Of a stretch of DNA of 64,000 bases, positions 1 through 9,366 are shown piece by piece (the first letter of the stretch is position 1; each line of letters begins with the position of its first letter). The notes under the pieces were generated by a model. That model was given only the letters and a program-made list of their open reading frames with translations, made no database searches and was not told where the DNA came from. The DNA is from Cyclobacteriaceae bacterium (GTDB taxonomy: Bacteria > Bacteroidota > Bacteroidia > Cytophagales > Cyclobacteriaceae), in the NCBI GenBank assembly GCA_016787665.1, contig JAEUUC010000009.1, positions 195,744-259,743 of the forward strand, written 5' to 3'. A program made the position numbers and the translations under genes.

Positions 1-680
1 CGTGCAAAGAAAACATAGTAATCTTCCCGTGGCTGGATTCCCTCACCCGGATCGGCCACAAAATTGGGTTTCAGTACAGATTTCTCTGGCGGCAGATGAA
101 GTGACGAATTGAGAAATTTCACTCGTCCATAATCGGTCATGGCAATAATGAACTTATCTACTTTGCGCTGCCAGGTACCAAGTGACTTGTGAACGGTTGC
201 CATTAAGGTAACGGCCAGGGATTGAATGGCTGAGTTATGGTAACACCGATAGCGAATACCGCTTAACGGGAACCAGGAATTTATGCATCGTTCACAAATC
301 TGATTTTCACGAAACAACAGGGCATTTGCGCAGATCAGCCGGTAATTATTTATGGTGGCAACGATGGGAATTCTGTTACGGCTGGCAACATAAAAAACAG
401 AGGGAGAAAGAAGTGGAAAAAAATTAATTACATGAATAATATCAGGTTGAAATGAAGTGATCCGCGATTGCACCTCGCGTGCAGAAGAGAAATTGTAAAT
501 AGCATCAATACCAGCCTTTACCTTATGCCACCACCCTGCTGGGATATTGTGATTATCAAAAAAAAGCTGATCCACAATATGGCCGTGTTGCACCAATAAA
601 TCGCGTTCCATTTGTGCCAGTACGTCTTCCCCTCCTGGTGTCCGGTACTTGTTATGAATCTGAAGCACCCGTAAACTCAT
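1..680 (-). CDS. GT4-like glycosyltransferase, 3' end cut by window edge
   Basis: I translated the open frame that runs off the left edge. It starts at the ATG at 680-678 and gives 226 residues beginning MSLRVLQIHNKYRTPGGEDV. An N-terminal QIHNKY..PGGED segment, a PDIIHVINFFPLLSP segment near residue 80 and a short cysteine pair (ICERCINSW) followed by YRCYHNS are typical of the N-terminal domain of GT-B glycosyltransferases (GT4, Glyco_transf_4). The UDP-sugar-binding C-terminal half lies outside the window. The start overlaps the stop of the epimerase gene by 4 bp (ATGA), so it is part of the same polysaccharide operon. The sugar it transfers cannot be inferred. Confidence 0.8.
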   Translation of the reverse strand, partial: MSLRVLQIHNKYRTPGGEDVLAQMERDLLVQHGHIVDQLFFDNHNIPAGWWHKVKAGIDAIYNFSSAREVQSRITSFQPDIIHVINFFPLLSPSVFYVASRNRIPIVATINNYRLICANALLFRENQICERCINSWFPLSGIRYRCYHNSAIQSLAVTLMATVHKSLGTWQRKVDKFIIAMTDYGRVKFLNSSLHLPPEKSVLKPNFVADPGEGIQPREDYYVFFA

Positions 681-1615
681 GCCTGCGCTTTACGTATCCA
701 TTTCCACAGTAGCCCTAATCCCACCCGGAGATCAACCGTTGGCCGCCACCCGAGCGCCTGCTCAGCACGGGCAAAAGAAAGCACGTTGTATTCACAATCG
801 TAATGGCGGGCCGGCAACCAGTCGATCTCAAGCGCACGGCCAGACACGTTCTTTATTTCATCAAGGACCTCACGAATGGAGTGACCAATGCCTGACCCAA
901 TGTTTACGGTTAGCGGAGCAGAGCCAGTGCTTGGCGCAAGCAAGAACAATTCAATCGCTCGCGCTATATCCCCTACATAAACGTAGTCCCGAACAATTGA
1001 CCCATTGCCATAAACCGGTAAGGGTCGGTTTTCCAACATGGCCCGGAAGGCGTATCCAAGAATACCCTGAGGTTTTGAAAAGTTCTGATGCGGCCCGTAC
1101 ACATTGGACGGCCGGAAGATAGCCATCTGAAGGAGGTTACCCCGGTTCAAAAAATTCAAATATTCTTCGGCTATAAGTTTGGTTAAGCCATAACTCGAGA
1201 TTGGGTTTTTAGGAAAGTGTTCCTCAATCTTCACCCCGGGCTTTACATCGCCATAAATTGTTCCGCCAGACGACAGGTATAGAAATTTTTTTGAAACGCG
1301 GCTTTGCGATAATGCGCTCACCAGACGAATCAACGGGGTGATGTTGGTCGATAAATCGCCCTCGATATCAATCATGCTGGTGGCCGGAACCGTAGAGTGA
1401 ACTAACCACACGATGCTATCCGCGTCTGCGGCAAGTTCTAACAACTTGACCGTATCTGATGCGGAGCCCACGTGGTAACGCACCCCGGGCGTGACCGGGT
1501 TTTGACCATAAATATCATGATCAACTACGGATACCAAAAACCCCTTGCCCGCCAGGTAAGCGGCCAGGTTTTTCCCGATAAACCCATTGCCTCCAATGAT
1601 CAAACAATTTTTCAC
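677..1615 (-). CDS. NAD-dependent nucleotide-sugar epimerase/dehydratase (extended SDR)
   Basis: This 312-residue protein belongs to the extended short-chain dehydrogenase family that acts on nucleotide sugars. The Rossmann motif GGNGFIGKN is at residues 8-16, the Ser of LYLSSGGTIYG lies near 113-123, and the catalytic Tyr-Lys pair is in SYGLTK (about 140-145). The RDYVYVGDIARA segment near 208 is typical of UDP-hexose 4-epimerases. It is closer in pattern to generic GalE-like enzymes than to the named GalE at 10488-11519, and its substrate is not determined. It overlaps the neighbouring genes by 4 bp on both sides, so translation is probably coupled. Confidence 0.85.
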   Translation of the reverse strand: MKNCLIIGGNGFIGKNLAAYLAGKGFLVSVVDHDIYGQNPVTPGVRYHVGSASDTVKLLELAADADSIVWLVHSTVPATSMIDIEGDLSTNITPLIRLVSALSQSRVSKKFLYLSSGGTIYGDVKPGVKIEEHFPKNPISSYGLTKLIAEEYLNFLNRGNLLQMAIFRPSNVYGPHQNFSKPQGILGYAFRAMLENRPLPVYGNGSIVRDYVYVGDIARAIELFLLAPSTGSAPLTVNIGSGIGHSIREVLDEIKNVSGRALEIDWLPARHYDCEYNVLSFARAEQALGWRPTVDLRVGLGLLWKWIRKAQA

Positions 1616-2883
1616 AACCTTCTTTGCGAATTTCCAAATACAAACAAAGAACTAAAAAAGCCATATATCAAGTTGCCCTTGTTCGTCTCCAGCATGGATT
1701 CGGTAAAGAAACACATGGTCATGCAAATGACAAATGAGATTAGGGCAGGCGACCCTTTGCGATTCCTATAGATGAATACCCAGGATAGTATGCAAAAAAT
1801 CAATCCGATAAGGCCGAACGCTATCCATGTTTGAATATATTGATTGTGGGCATTGAAGTGATTAAAGCGCGAAGCAAAATAAAATTGGCGAGCCTCATAA
1901 GCCTGTTGTAATGCATCCTGGGCATCGCCCGTTCCGGTTCCCCACCAGAAATTTTGCGAGACTACATCTGCTGCACAGGTCCAGATTGCTTTGCGAAGGG
2001 CAATGCCATCCCATGACTTACCCAGGGAGGCATCCTGATCTAACGGTATGGAGACCGCGGGTGAGGCAACAACCTCATTAAACTTATCATAGAGCGAGGG
2101 GATGATGAAAATTAAACAGCTTCCCACTACAGCAACCATTGCTATTGAGGCTAAAAAGTACCAATGGTTCTTCGTCAACCGCCAGGCATATATCATCACC
2201 AACACCCCCCAGGCAATCAACACTTGTTTAACGCTTAACAAAAACAATAAGGACGAAAAAAGAATAACCAGGAAAATCATAGTTGAATAACGGTTGAACA
2301 CCGGGTGAAGCGCAAGGTTACCCAAGTATGATTCGAGTAATACAAACACCGCAATGAGGCATAAGATCGCGAAGATATACGTGTATAAATCAAGCGCCTC
2401 CACCAGGCCGTGCGCAAAAAAGTGAGTGTATGAGCCGCTGCTCAATGCATGGATAAAGGCAATGCCAAAGCTATACGCACTTGCACATAGCATACCAACA
2501 AGAAATGCCGTAAGCGCCCATTTTTCAGAATCTTTGTCATACCAAGATGACGTGCCAATTACCAACGCAAAGACCGGCACCAATGCTTTCTGCTGAAGGC
2601 GAAAAAAGCCTTCATCAATATTCTGCGTAAAAAACATCCCCCAAACGGCAAGAATGAAGACTGACGAAATTGTCGCTATCAACCAATACTGGATTTTCGA
2701 GAATGACTTCGGTACTGCCAGGAGCCATACCACCAGCAGCGCTATGATAAGGATGGAATTAAAGATTGCTTTGAATGGTATTGTAAACGCAACCAGGCAT
2801 AGCAAGCCATTAAACCCATGCCGAATTGACTTTTCACTACGTTGCAGCAATGGCATGATAATCGTGTAATCGTTTCTGTTCAA
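1612..2883 (-). CDS. O-antigen ligase/polymerase-like membrane protein (Wzy_C)
   Basis: A 423-residue polytopic inner-membrane protein with about ten to twelve hydrophobic segments and a large polar loop around residues 260-345. That loop contains GTGTGDAQDALQ and, just before the next helix, HFNAHNQYIQTWIAFGLIG, the HxxY/Q pattern of the Wzy_C (O-antigen ligase) family. Such proteins either polymerise repeat units or attach glycans to lipid A or protein. It begins inside the end of the upstream gene; an internal ATG at 2856 would cut the overlap from 47 to 20 nt. A second protein of the same family is directly upstream, so one may be the polymerase and the other the ligase, but the sequence does not say which. 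Confidence 0.8.
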   Translation of the reverse strand: MNRNDYTIIMPLLQRSEKSIRHGFNGLLCLVAFTIPFKAIFNSILIIALLVVWLLAVPKSFSKIQYWLIATISSVFILAVWGMFFTQNIDEGFFRLQQKALVPVFALVIGTSSWYDKDSEKWALTAFLVGMLCASAYSFGIAFIHALSSGSYTHFFAHGLVEALDLYTYIFAILCLIAVFVLLESYLGNLALHPVFNRYSTMIFLVILFSSLLFLLSVKQVLIAWGVLVMIYAWRLTKNHWYFLASIAMVAVVGSCLIFIIPSLYDKFNEVVASPAVSIPLDQDASLGKSWDGIALRKAIWTCAADVVSQNFWWGTGTGDAQDALQQAYEARQFYFASRFNHFNAHNQYIQTWIAFGLIGLIFCILSWVFIYRNRKGSPALISFVICMTMCFFTESMLETNKGNLIYGFFSSLFVFGNSQRRL

Positions 2884-4015
2884 TCTGCCGGGCTAGAAAT
2901 CCGAGCAAAATATAATATGCCGATGCATAAATGGGGGTCTCCAGTACAGGATTAAAAAAAGCAATGACAGATACAGCAAAGAAACCATAGAAATAGATAA
3001 CCCCGTAACTCTGCCGGTAAAATGCGCGATTGTAATAGTATTCCTTAAAAACGGAGGCATACAAATACACCACAATGAACACGTAAGGCAAACCCAGCCG
3101 GGTAAAAAGGTAGATAAATGAATTGTGCGCCCCTATCACATAAGGAAGGGTATCCAATTTGGTGTAATCTTCGATAGGAAAATAGCGAAGCGCGGGTGTG
3201 CCAAACCCGATGCCCAGCAGATTCTCGGGAAATAAATCTACCAACAACTGCTTCCAGAGCACCAGGCGCCAAGTACTATTGGGGTCAACACCCAACAGCG
3301 GATGACGGCTAATCAACTCCCAAATGCCAACTGTATTATAATACGAGTAGACGTTGGGATTCATGCCCAAGTAAGGCAGCAAATAAATAAACAGGGCAGC
3401 TAACGACACTAGAGCGACCACGATGGTCACCATAAAGAAGCGGTAGCTTTTGAAAATCCAAATCAGTAAAAAGAAGGCGACAATGGCCAGGCTTGTGGAG
3501 GACTCATGAACCTGCGAATAAATCACGGATAGCACAATAATTACAGGTAGAACTAATTTAGGAGCCACTGCACGCCCAAAAAAGGGAAAAGCAATGGCCA
3601 TGGAAAAGCGATCGTATACCAAGCCAGGTACCGGAACGAAAAGTAGCCCCAGAACATACGTGGAAATAAGGGAACGGAATGTGCGCAAAAACGATGGCAA
3701 ATACGAAAACAGGTAGTACCCAACAAAAAATGAAAAAATCGAATAGAGGATAACCAGATTGCGCAAATAATAATAGAGCCCATCCGCTCGAAATGCGGAG
3801 ATCAGTGCATGCACGATGCCAACACCAAGAAGCAAGAGCACGGAGATCATGACGGGTGTTTTCATAAATTTCCTATGGGAGCTTCCCATCAAAAGAACGA
3901 AACCGAGACCTGCAAGTACTTCGTTCAGGAATAGTTTCTTCTCAAAGAAATAGGGGGCCGCGAGATAGAGAAACGCAGTTAAAAAGATAGCAAAGGCAAT
4001 ATATCTGGACCTCAA
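2837..4015 (-). CDS. Second O-antigen ligase/polymerase-like membrane protein
   Basis: A 392-residue polytopic membrane protein with roughly ten hydrophobic segments. Near residues 270-310 it has LLGIGFGTPALRYFP and then IGAHNSFIYLFTRLGLP, the periplasmic loop and H-N-x-x-x-x-x-x-G pattern of the Wzy_C/O-antigen ligase family. It is only weakly similar to the next gene, so it does not look like a recent duplication. It follows the methyltransferase gene by 5 nt and overlaps the next Wzy-like gene, so the two are co-translated. A role as repeat-unit polymerase (Wzy) or surface-glycan ligase is inferred from family and context only. Confidence 0.8.
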   Translation of the reverse strand: MRSRYIAFAIFLTAFLYLAAPYFFEKKLFLNEVLAGLGFVLLMGSSHRKFMKTPVMISVLLLLGVGIVHALISAFRADGLYYYLRNLVILYSIFSFFVGYYLFSYLPSFLRTFRSLISTYVLGLLFVPVPGLVYDRFSMAIAFPFFGRAVAPKLVLPVIIVLSVIYSQVHESSTSLAIVAFFLLIWIFKSYRFFMVTIVVALVSLAALFIYLLPYLGMNPNVYSYYNTVGIWELISRHPLLGVDPNSTWRLVLWKQLLVDLFPENLLGIGFGTPALRYFPIEDYTKLDTLPYVIGAHNSFIYLFTRLGLPYVFIVVYLYASVFKEYYYNRAFYRQSYGVIYFYGFFAVSVIAFFNPVLETPIYASAYYILLGFLARQIEQKRLHDYHAIAAT

Positions 4016-4020
4016 AGTCG

Positions 4021-4740
4021 TTACCTCTTTTTCGCAAATACAACATTATTAAAATACAATTTTTTATCCCTCGGCAACAAAAGGCTCAAAAACAGACCTG
4101 ACAATGTAAGGGGAATAGCGAAGAGCATCGTAAGTGCATACCCCGGCACTTTCAAGGGCTTAAACAATTCAAATAGGTAAAGAATCAAGAGCTGAGTGAT
4201 AACCTGAACGTGGTTCCCGGTTTTTTTCAGGCTAATCACCTCAAACCCGCATTTCTGTAAGAGGTGGCGCAGCCCGTAGCTAGAATAGCGGGCATAGTCG
4301 TAGGGAATCTCGTGTTCATTCCAACAAAAGGGAACAGTCATGATCATGCTGGCACCTGGCTTCATTACTCTGTTGACTTCCGTCAAAATTTCTTGGGGGT
4401 TAAAAATGTGCTCTAACACTTCAAATGTCACCAAGGAATCAAAATAATCGTTTGCGAAAGGAAGCGTCTTGCCATCATAGACGACATCAATTTGCGAACG
4501 CGTGTGGTCGTGGCCGGACGAGGCCACATCAACACCCACATATCGTTCAACCTGAAACAAGCTTGCGTACGGTTTTCGCCCACATCCAAAGTCCAATAAA
4601 AGTCCGCGGCACGAGGGTGCCAGTTTCCTGATTTCAATAAACAACGGTCTTCGAATTAGAAAAAATGGAGTGATAAACACACCCCACCAGGAGGGTTGAA
4701 AAACCTGATTCAAAAAAAAATTCCACATACGAGCATCCAT
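4021..4740 (-). CDS. SAM-dependent methyltransferase (class I)
   Basis: A 239-residue class I methyltransferase. Motif I is LLLDFGCGRKPYASLF (about 47-62), followed by YVGVDVA with the ribose-binding acidic residue. The LVTFEVLEHIFNP segment (about 107-119) is the Methyltransf_11 motif. A hydrophobic stretch near residues 185-225 suggests membrane association. In a polysaccharide cluster it could O-methylate a sugar or cap the chain, but the substrate is unknown. It is separated from the flippase gene upstream by an unusual gap of nearly 400 nt. Confidence 0.8.
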   Translation of the reverse strand: MDARMWNFFLNQVFQPSWWGVFITPFFLIRRPLFIEIRKLAPSCRGLLLDFGCGRKPYASLFQVERYVGVDVASSGHDHTRSQIDVVYDGKTLPFANDYFDSLVTFEVLEHIFNPQEILTEVNRVMKPGASMIMTVPFCWNEHEIPYDYARYSSYGLRHLLQKCGFEVISLKKTGNHVQVITQLLILYLFELFKPLKVPGYALTMLFAIPLTLSGLFLSLLLPRDKKLYFNNVVFAKKR

Positions 4741-4754
4741 GTTTTACCCTCGCG

Positions 4755-4944
4755 CTACAAAGGGTTTATCTCTCTTTGGAAGAAGCAAATACACGGCAGC
4801 AAAATACAGATTCCTAACATAAGTGGCACCATGCTGTCACCATTTACAAACCGAACAAGCATTAGAAGAGTAGTAAACGCGCCCAACAGGATCAGAAACT
4901 GCACGCAAAATCAGCGCATGGTTAAGAAGGGGCCGAATACCCAT
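4755..4944 (-). pseudogene. Possible frameshifted small membrane protein in the 4741-5138 gap
   Basis: The 398-nt gap between the methyltransferase and flippase genes contains no intact gene. On the minus strand a frame from 4904 (GTG) to 4755 encodes 49 residues with two hydrophobic stretches (FLILLGAFTTLLMLVRFV and VPLMLGICILLPCICFF). A second frame starting at ATG 4944 (MGIRPLLNHALILRA) reads into it through a single shift near 4904. Joined, they would form a two-helix peptide of about 64 residues resembling the end of a Wzy-like protein. It may be a remnant, a sequencing error, or chance. The rest of the gap (4945-5138) holds nothing I recognise. Confidence 0.25.
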
Positions 4945-5138
4945 GGCGAATGAAAAGAACCGTGGCTGTGTCGGCTGCACGCGAAGTCAAGCCGTTGACG
5001 CTTCCTTTTTTTACAGCTGCTTTGGCTTCAAAAAAAACACGCTTCAGACTGCAGAGGGGGCTAATAAGAGACCCCCATCGGCCAGGCTAAAAACTCTGTT
5101 AGAGAAAAAACACAACATAATGGCTGCCCTCCTTTACT

Positions 5139-6467
5139 CTACTTGATTTTTTGCTGTGCAATAGCTCGAACAAGCGTATTGAAGTTAATAAGGAAAAAGA
5201 TAAACATCATGACAAAGAGACTGACCGACAACGAAAGCAGGGAATCCGGAAAAAATACGCGACCAACCACTGGAACGAGTAATACCAAGGCAGAAATGAA
5301 AAAGAAACGCAGGCGCGTACCTATTTGCCCGAAACTCAAAAACTGTGTAGCCAACCCAAGGGCAATCGTCAATTCCCCTGCCAACAACCCCATGGCTATC
5401 GGGCGCCACCCCTCAAAAAACAAGGCAGCCACCAAAAAGGTCACTACCGAGAATGTGAATCCAATTAGGTTGATCCACATATAACTCATATCGCGATGCC
5501 GCAAGAGTGACTGGGTTGTCATACTCAAGAACAGTGAATAGACTACTGCCGCGGCAGCCAGCCAAATGAACAAGGCGGCATCCATCGCGAAACGTTCACC
5601 AAAAAAAAGGCCTATAAATGAGTGGGGGAAAAAAGCTACGGCCGAAAAAAACAGCAGGCCAAATAGCGTGGAGCATCGGTCCATGAGCAGGCAGAATGTA
5701 TCGTCTTGCATTTCGCGTACAAACGCCTGATGGAAAACGCGGAGAGCCCCTTTATAAATGACATAGAGTTTTAGCCCTAAAAAAGAAATAGCAATCGCTG
5801 CATCGTCAATGAAGAAACCTGCCAATAACAGGATACCCAACCCAAGAAAGTAAAAGTTGAGTGTTACGATGCCGAGTGGTATAGATCCAAGGTAGTATTT
5901 GATTGAGCTGATTGCTGGCAAATGAAAAAGTGGCGTGCCGAGGAACAGGTGAATGACTACGTTGGTCAACGCATACGTAACCAAGGCTCCCGCGACATAC
6001 CATAGATAAAGTTCACCGGAATTGACCGCCAAAGCAATAAAACAAAAAAGGAATGGGACCAATGTTCTAAAAAAAGCGATTAAGCCCCCGGCAACCGAGT
6101 GTCCTCGGCCATAAAGTGCATAGTCGGCATTAACGGCAAGCAACGGGGCGGCCAAAAAAAGAATGTACTTCCAATCCCAAAGCGCCAATACCGAACCAAA
6201 CATCAGAAAGCCGGATAGCGCCACCCGGGCTTTCTGTACCTCCCGTACCTCTGCTCGCCAATCATCACGGAGTGCGATGTTTCGAATGGCGGCCGACTGA
6301 AGCCCAAATGCAATGATCCCGATAACAAACTGGATCATCACATCGACATCGGCAATGTGTCGAAGTTGTTCGGCCGTGCTATCCCGAGCAAGCAACTTAA
6401 GGGCAGCAATCGACAGAATCTGGCCAAGGCCCGTTACCGCGAAAACAAGTACTATACGGGAAAACAT
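5139..6467 (-). CDS. Wzx-type polysaccharide flippase
   Basis: A 442-residue membrane protein with about twelve predicted helices and few polar loops, starting MFSRIVLVFAVTGLGQILSI. Length, topology and position fit the polysaccharide transport (PST/MATE-like) family, which moves undecaprenyl-linked repeat units across the inner membrane. Wzx proteins have little sequence conservation, so the call rests on hydropathy and on the neighbouring sugar-nucleotide and Wzy-like genes. Its start lies 10 nt downstream of the rfbC stop. Confidence 0.75.
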   Translation of the reverse strand: MFSRIVLVFAVTGLGQILSIAALKLLARDSTAEQLRHIADVDVMIQFVIGIIAFGLQSAAIRNIALRDDWRAEVREVQKARVALSGFLMFGSVLALWDWKYILFLAAPLLAVNADYALYGRGHSVAGGLIAFFRTLVPFLFCFIALAVNSGELYLWYVAGALVTYALTNVVIHLFLGTPLFHLPAISSIKYYLGSIPLGIVTLNFYFLGLGILLLAGFFIDDAAIAISFLGLKLYVIYKGALRVFHQAFVREMQDDTFCLLMDRCSTLFGLLFFSAVAFFPHSFIGLFFGERFAMDAALFIWLAAAAVVYSLFLSMTTQSLLRHRDMSYMWINLIGFTFSVVTFLVAALFFEGWRPIAMGLLAGELTIALGLATQFLSFGQIGTRLRFFFISALVLLVPVVGRVFFPDSLLSLSVSLFVMMFIFFLINFNTLVRAIAQQKIK

Positions 6468-6477
6468 CGGTGACGCG

Positions 6478-7023
6478 CTAAAAGCCGTACCCGGATTGAT
6501 CGAACATCATATTAATCTGATCGCGGGGTGAGACCAAATATTGCCCCTGGCCGATCCAATCAATTCCCAATGCCGGATCATTGTATCGAATACCCCGCTC
6601 AGACCCCGGTTGATAAAAGGCATCGGTCTTGTACAACACTTGCGCGAAATCGCTCAGCACCAAAAAACCATGGGCAAACCCTTTTGGCACGAGCAGTTGT
6701 TTGTGATTCTCTGCCGAAAGTTCAATCGAAAAGTATTTGCCGAAGGTGGTTTCACTTTTTCTCAAGTCAACCACGACATCTTGAATACTGCCGGAAAGTA
6801 CGCGCACCAGTTTGGTTTGTGCAAAAGGCGGAACCTGAAAGTGGAGCCCCCGAAGTACGCCTTTGGTTGAGAACGATTGATTGTCCTGCACAAACGCGTA
6901 ATCCAATCCAACCTTTTGGAAGGCGTGTTGGTTATAGCTTTCAAAAAAATGCCCGCGATCATCAGAAAAAACCGCAGGTTCAATGATGACTAAATCACGA
7001 AAAGCCGTTGGCGTTACTTTCAT
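6478..7023 (-). CDS. rfbC: dTDP-4-dehydrorhamnose 3,5-epimerase (RfbC/RmlC)
   Basis: A 181-residue cupin enzyme that epimerises dTDP-4-keto-6-deoxyglucose at C3 and C5. The family motifs are present: [10 protein letters not shown] near 27-36, GVLRGLHFQ near 55-63 with the catalytic His, and [15 protein letters not shown] near 83-97. Length matches the family. It overlaps rfbA by 4 bp. The 4,6-dehydratase (RfbB) and the reductase (RfbD) that complete the dTDP-rhamnose route are not in this window, so the end product could be rhamnose or another dTDP-deoxysugar. Confidence 0.92.
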   Translation of the reverse strand: MKVTPTAFRDLVIIEPAVFSDDRGHFFESYNQHAFQKVGLDYAFVQDNQSFSTKGVLRGLHFQVPPFAQTKLVRVLSGSIQDVVVDLRKSETTFGKYFSIELSAENHKQLLVPKGFAHGFLVLSDFAQVLYKTDAFYQPGSERGIRYNDPALGIDWIGQGQYLVSPRDQINMMFDQSGYGF

Positions 7024-7892
7024 AGCTGTTCATTAGCTAACCGCAGCAGATATTCACCGTATTGATTCTTCGACAACGGTCGGGCCAGGGTAAGCAGTTG
7101 CTCTTTCGTAATGTATTTCTTACGAAATGAAATTTCTTCGAGACACGCAATTTTCAATCCCTGCCGATCTTCAATTGCCTCCACAAAGGTTGACGCCTGC
7201 AGCAACGACTTGTGGGTGCCGGTATCAAGCCAGGCCATACCTCTGCCCAGCAGTTTCACCGTCAGCGATCCCTCGCTCAGGTACAAATTGTTCAGGTCGG
7301 TAATTTCCAACTCACCGCGGGGGGATGGTTTGATCTGTCGGGCTTTCTGCACGACCGAAGAATCATAGAAGTAAAGACCGGTAACGGCATAGTTGGATTT
7401 AGGCGCAGCCGGCTTCTCCTCAATGGAGATCACCTTTCCCGTCTTGTCAAACTCCACCACGCCATAGCGCTGCGGATCATTGACATAATAACCAAACACC
7501 GTGGCTCCCCGCTGCAGTTGACCCGCCTCCTCCAGCATCCCACTCAATCCATATCCGTAAAAGATGTTGTCGCCCAGTACCAGGCAACAGGTATCTTGTC
7601 CGATGAATTTTTCTCCAATCAAAAAGGCCTGCGCGAGTCCATCCGGAGAGGGCTGCACGGCATATTGAATAGACAGGCCTAACTGACGGCCATCGCCCAA
7701 CAGGTTTTCGAAAAGATGAATGTCCGTTGGTGTGGAGATGATCAGGATTTCGCGGATGTTGGCCAACATCAGTACCGACAGCGGATAGTAAATCATCGGC
7801 TTGTCGTAGATCGGCAGTATCTGCTTAGACACTGACTTGGTCAACGGATAAAGCCGCGTTCCCGAACCTCCGGCTAAAACAATTCCTTTCAT
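7020..7892 (-). CDS. rfbA: Glucose-1-phosphate thymidylyltransferase (RfbA/RmlA)
   Basis: A 290-residue nucleotidyltransferase that makes dTDP-glucose from dTTP and glucose 1-phosphate. The N-terminal signature [17 protein letters not shown], the metal/sugar-binding [10 protein letters not shown] near residues 107-116 and [22 protein letters not shown] near 155-177 are classic RmlA. Length fits the family (about 290). It overlaps both neighbours by 4 bp, so it belongs to the cluster operon. Confidence 0.95.
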   Translation of the reverse strand: MKGIVLAGGSGTRLYPLTKSVSKQILPIYDKPMIYYPLSVLMLANIREILIISTPTDIHLFENLLGDGRQLGLSIQYAVQPSPDGLAQAFLIGEKFIGQDTCCLVLGDNIFYGYGLSGMLEEAGQLQRGATVFGYYVNDPQRYGVVEFDKTGKVISIEEKPAAPKSNYAVTGLYFYDSSVVQKARQIKPSPRGELEITDLNNLYLSEGSLTVKLLGRGMAWLDTGTHKSLLQASTFVEAIEDRQGLKIACLEEISFRKKYITKEQLLTLARPLSKNQYGEYLLRLANEQL

Positions 7893-8791
7893 GACACTTT
7901 ACTGTTTCGGATTTGGTGCGCAAGTTCAATCGAAGGTCGCGTGTCGCTAATACCATACCCTTGGCCGGCCAGAATGGCGCGGTAGCTGTCGGTATGTAAA
8001 TCGGTAAACCCTTCACTGAACTCCAACTCTTCATGGGCAATTACAATGGATCGATACGTTCGTTTACCCTGGGCTGCCACCGCAGGAGGCAGGTCATTCG
8101 CATCAATGCTCAGTTTCCAATTCACGTTGGCACGTTCCAACTCCAGGTGGCCGGATGCCATGGAATCGGAAAGACGGGTGACATGACTTTGCTGAACACT
8201 TCCAAAAACCCAAATGAGCATGTCGAAAAAGTGGATGCCTATATTGGTCGCCACGCCCCCGGATTTGGCCAGGTCGCCCTTCCAACTGATGTGATACCAA
8301 TGCCCGCGCGAAGTGATATAGGTGAGATCGACATCCATCTTCTTGTTTGCAGGCATGGCCTTCACCTTTTCCCGCAATTGCTGAATGGCAGGGTGCAATC
8401 GGAGTTGCAAGATGGTGTACACTCTGCGCCCGGTCTCCTGTTCAATTTCGAGTAACGAATCCAGATTCCAGGGATTGAGCACCAGGGGTTTCTCACAAAT
8501 GGCATCGGCTTGATGGCGCAAGGCAAAACGGATATGCGAATCGTGCAGGTAATTCGGTGAACAGATCGAGACATAGTCAATTTTCTGGCCCTGCCTGCGG
8601 AGTTTGTCTAAGTGGCGATCAAACCGCTCAAACTCGGTGAAAAAATCAGCCTGCGGAAAATAGGAATCCAGAATTCCTACGCTATCAAACCGGTCAAGGG
8701 CCGCCACCAGGTTGTTGCCGGTTTCCTTTATGGCTTTCATATGGCGAGGCGCTATAAAGCCAGCCGCACCGATCAAGGCAAAATTCTTCAT
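7889..8791 (-). CDS. wbpB: Gfo/Idh/MocA dehydrogenase, WbpB/WlbA type
   Basis: About 300 residues from the ATG at 8791 ([20 protein letters not shown]); this start overlaps the upstream gene by 4 bp, and a longer start at 8848 would overlap it by 61. The dinucleotide fold [25 protein letters not shown] near 85 and CEKPLVLNP near 110 identify the WbpB/WlbA group. These oxidise UDP-N-acetylglucosaminuronate at C3 and pass the 3-keto product to the WbpE aminotransferase. WbpD and WbpE are the next two genes upstream, which strongly supports the assignment. Confidence 0.85.
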   Translation of the reverse strand: MKNFALIGAAGFIAPRHMKAIKETGNNLVAALDRFDSVGILDSYFPQADFFTEFERFDRHLDKLRRQGQKIDYVSICSPNYLHDSHIRFALRHQADAICEKPLVLNPWNLDSLLEIEQETGRRVYTILQLRLHPAIQQLREKVKAMPANKKMDVDLTYITSRGHWYHISWKGDLAKSGGVATNIGIHFFDMLIWVFGSVQQSHVTRLSDSMASGHLELERANVNWKLSIDANDLPPAVAAQGKRTYRSIVIAHEELEFSEGFTDLHTDSYRAILAGQGYGISDTRPSIELAHQIRNSKVS

Positions 8792-9363
8792 GATACTTTC
8801 GATACTTCTCCGTTCGCCAACCGGTAACGCTCCCCGGTTTCGGGGCAAACGGCCAGGCCTTCGGAATTAAAATTCAATTTATGACCAAACTCGCTCATCC
8901 ATCCGGTTTGCCGTGCCGGATTGCCCACCACCAAAGCATAAGCCGGAACATGCTTGGTGACTACGGCCCCGGCACCGATAAACGCGAACTCGCCAATATC
9001 GTGACCACAAACAATGGTGGCGTTGGCACCAATGGACGCACCGCGTTTTACCACCGTGCGGGCGTACTGACCTCTTCGGTTCACGGCACTACGCGGATTA
9101 GTTACGTTGGTAAAAACCATGGAGGGGCCCAGGAAAACGTCATCTTCGCACACCACACCGGTGTAGATAGACACGTTGTTCTGCACCTTCACATTATTGC
9201 CCAAAATGACCTCGGGGGAAATCACCACGTTCTGGCCGATGTTGCAGTTTCGGCCAATCGTGCAACCCGGCATCACATGGCTGAAGTGCCAGATTTTGGT
9301 TCCCTCACCAATGATGCAACCTTCATCTATCACCGCTGTGGGGTGAGCAAAGAATGACGACAT
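8788..9363 (-). CDS. wbpD: N-acetyltransferase, left-handed beta-helix (WbpD type)
   Basis: A 191-residue hexapeptide-repeat protein. Repeats such as [27 protein letters not shown] and [28 protein letters not shown] run through residues 17-145. The [11 protein letters not shown] segment near 88-98 is characteristic of WbpD/WlbB acetyltransferases. The predicted reaction is acetyl-CoA-dependent acetylation of the 3-amino group of UDP-GlcNAc3NA, giving UDP-GlcNAc(3NAc)A. It lies 3 nt after the aminotransferase gene. Confidence 0.87.
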   Translation of the reverse strand: MSSFFAHPTAVIDEGCIIGEGTKIWHFSHVMPGCTIGRNCNIGQNVVISPEVILGNNVKVQNNVSIYTGVVCEDDVFLGPSMVFTNVTNPRSAVNRRGQYARTVVKRGASIGANATIVCGHDIGEFAFIGAGAVVTKHVPAYALVVGNPARQTGWMSEFGHKLNFNSEGLAVCPETGERYRLANGEVSKVS

Positions 9364-9366
9364 CTG

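Noticed and set aside
5054..5078. GGGGG/CCCCC hairpin in the polysaccharide gap
   Set aside because: Five-base stem with an 11-base loop and no T-tract on either strand.
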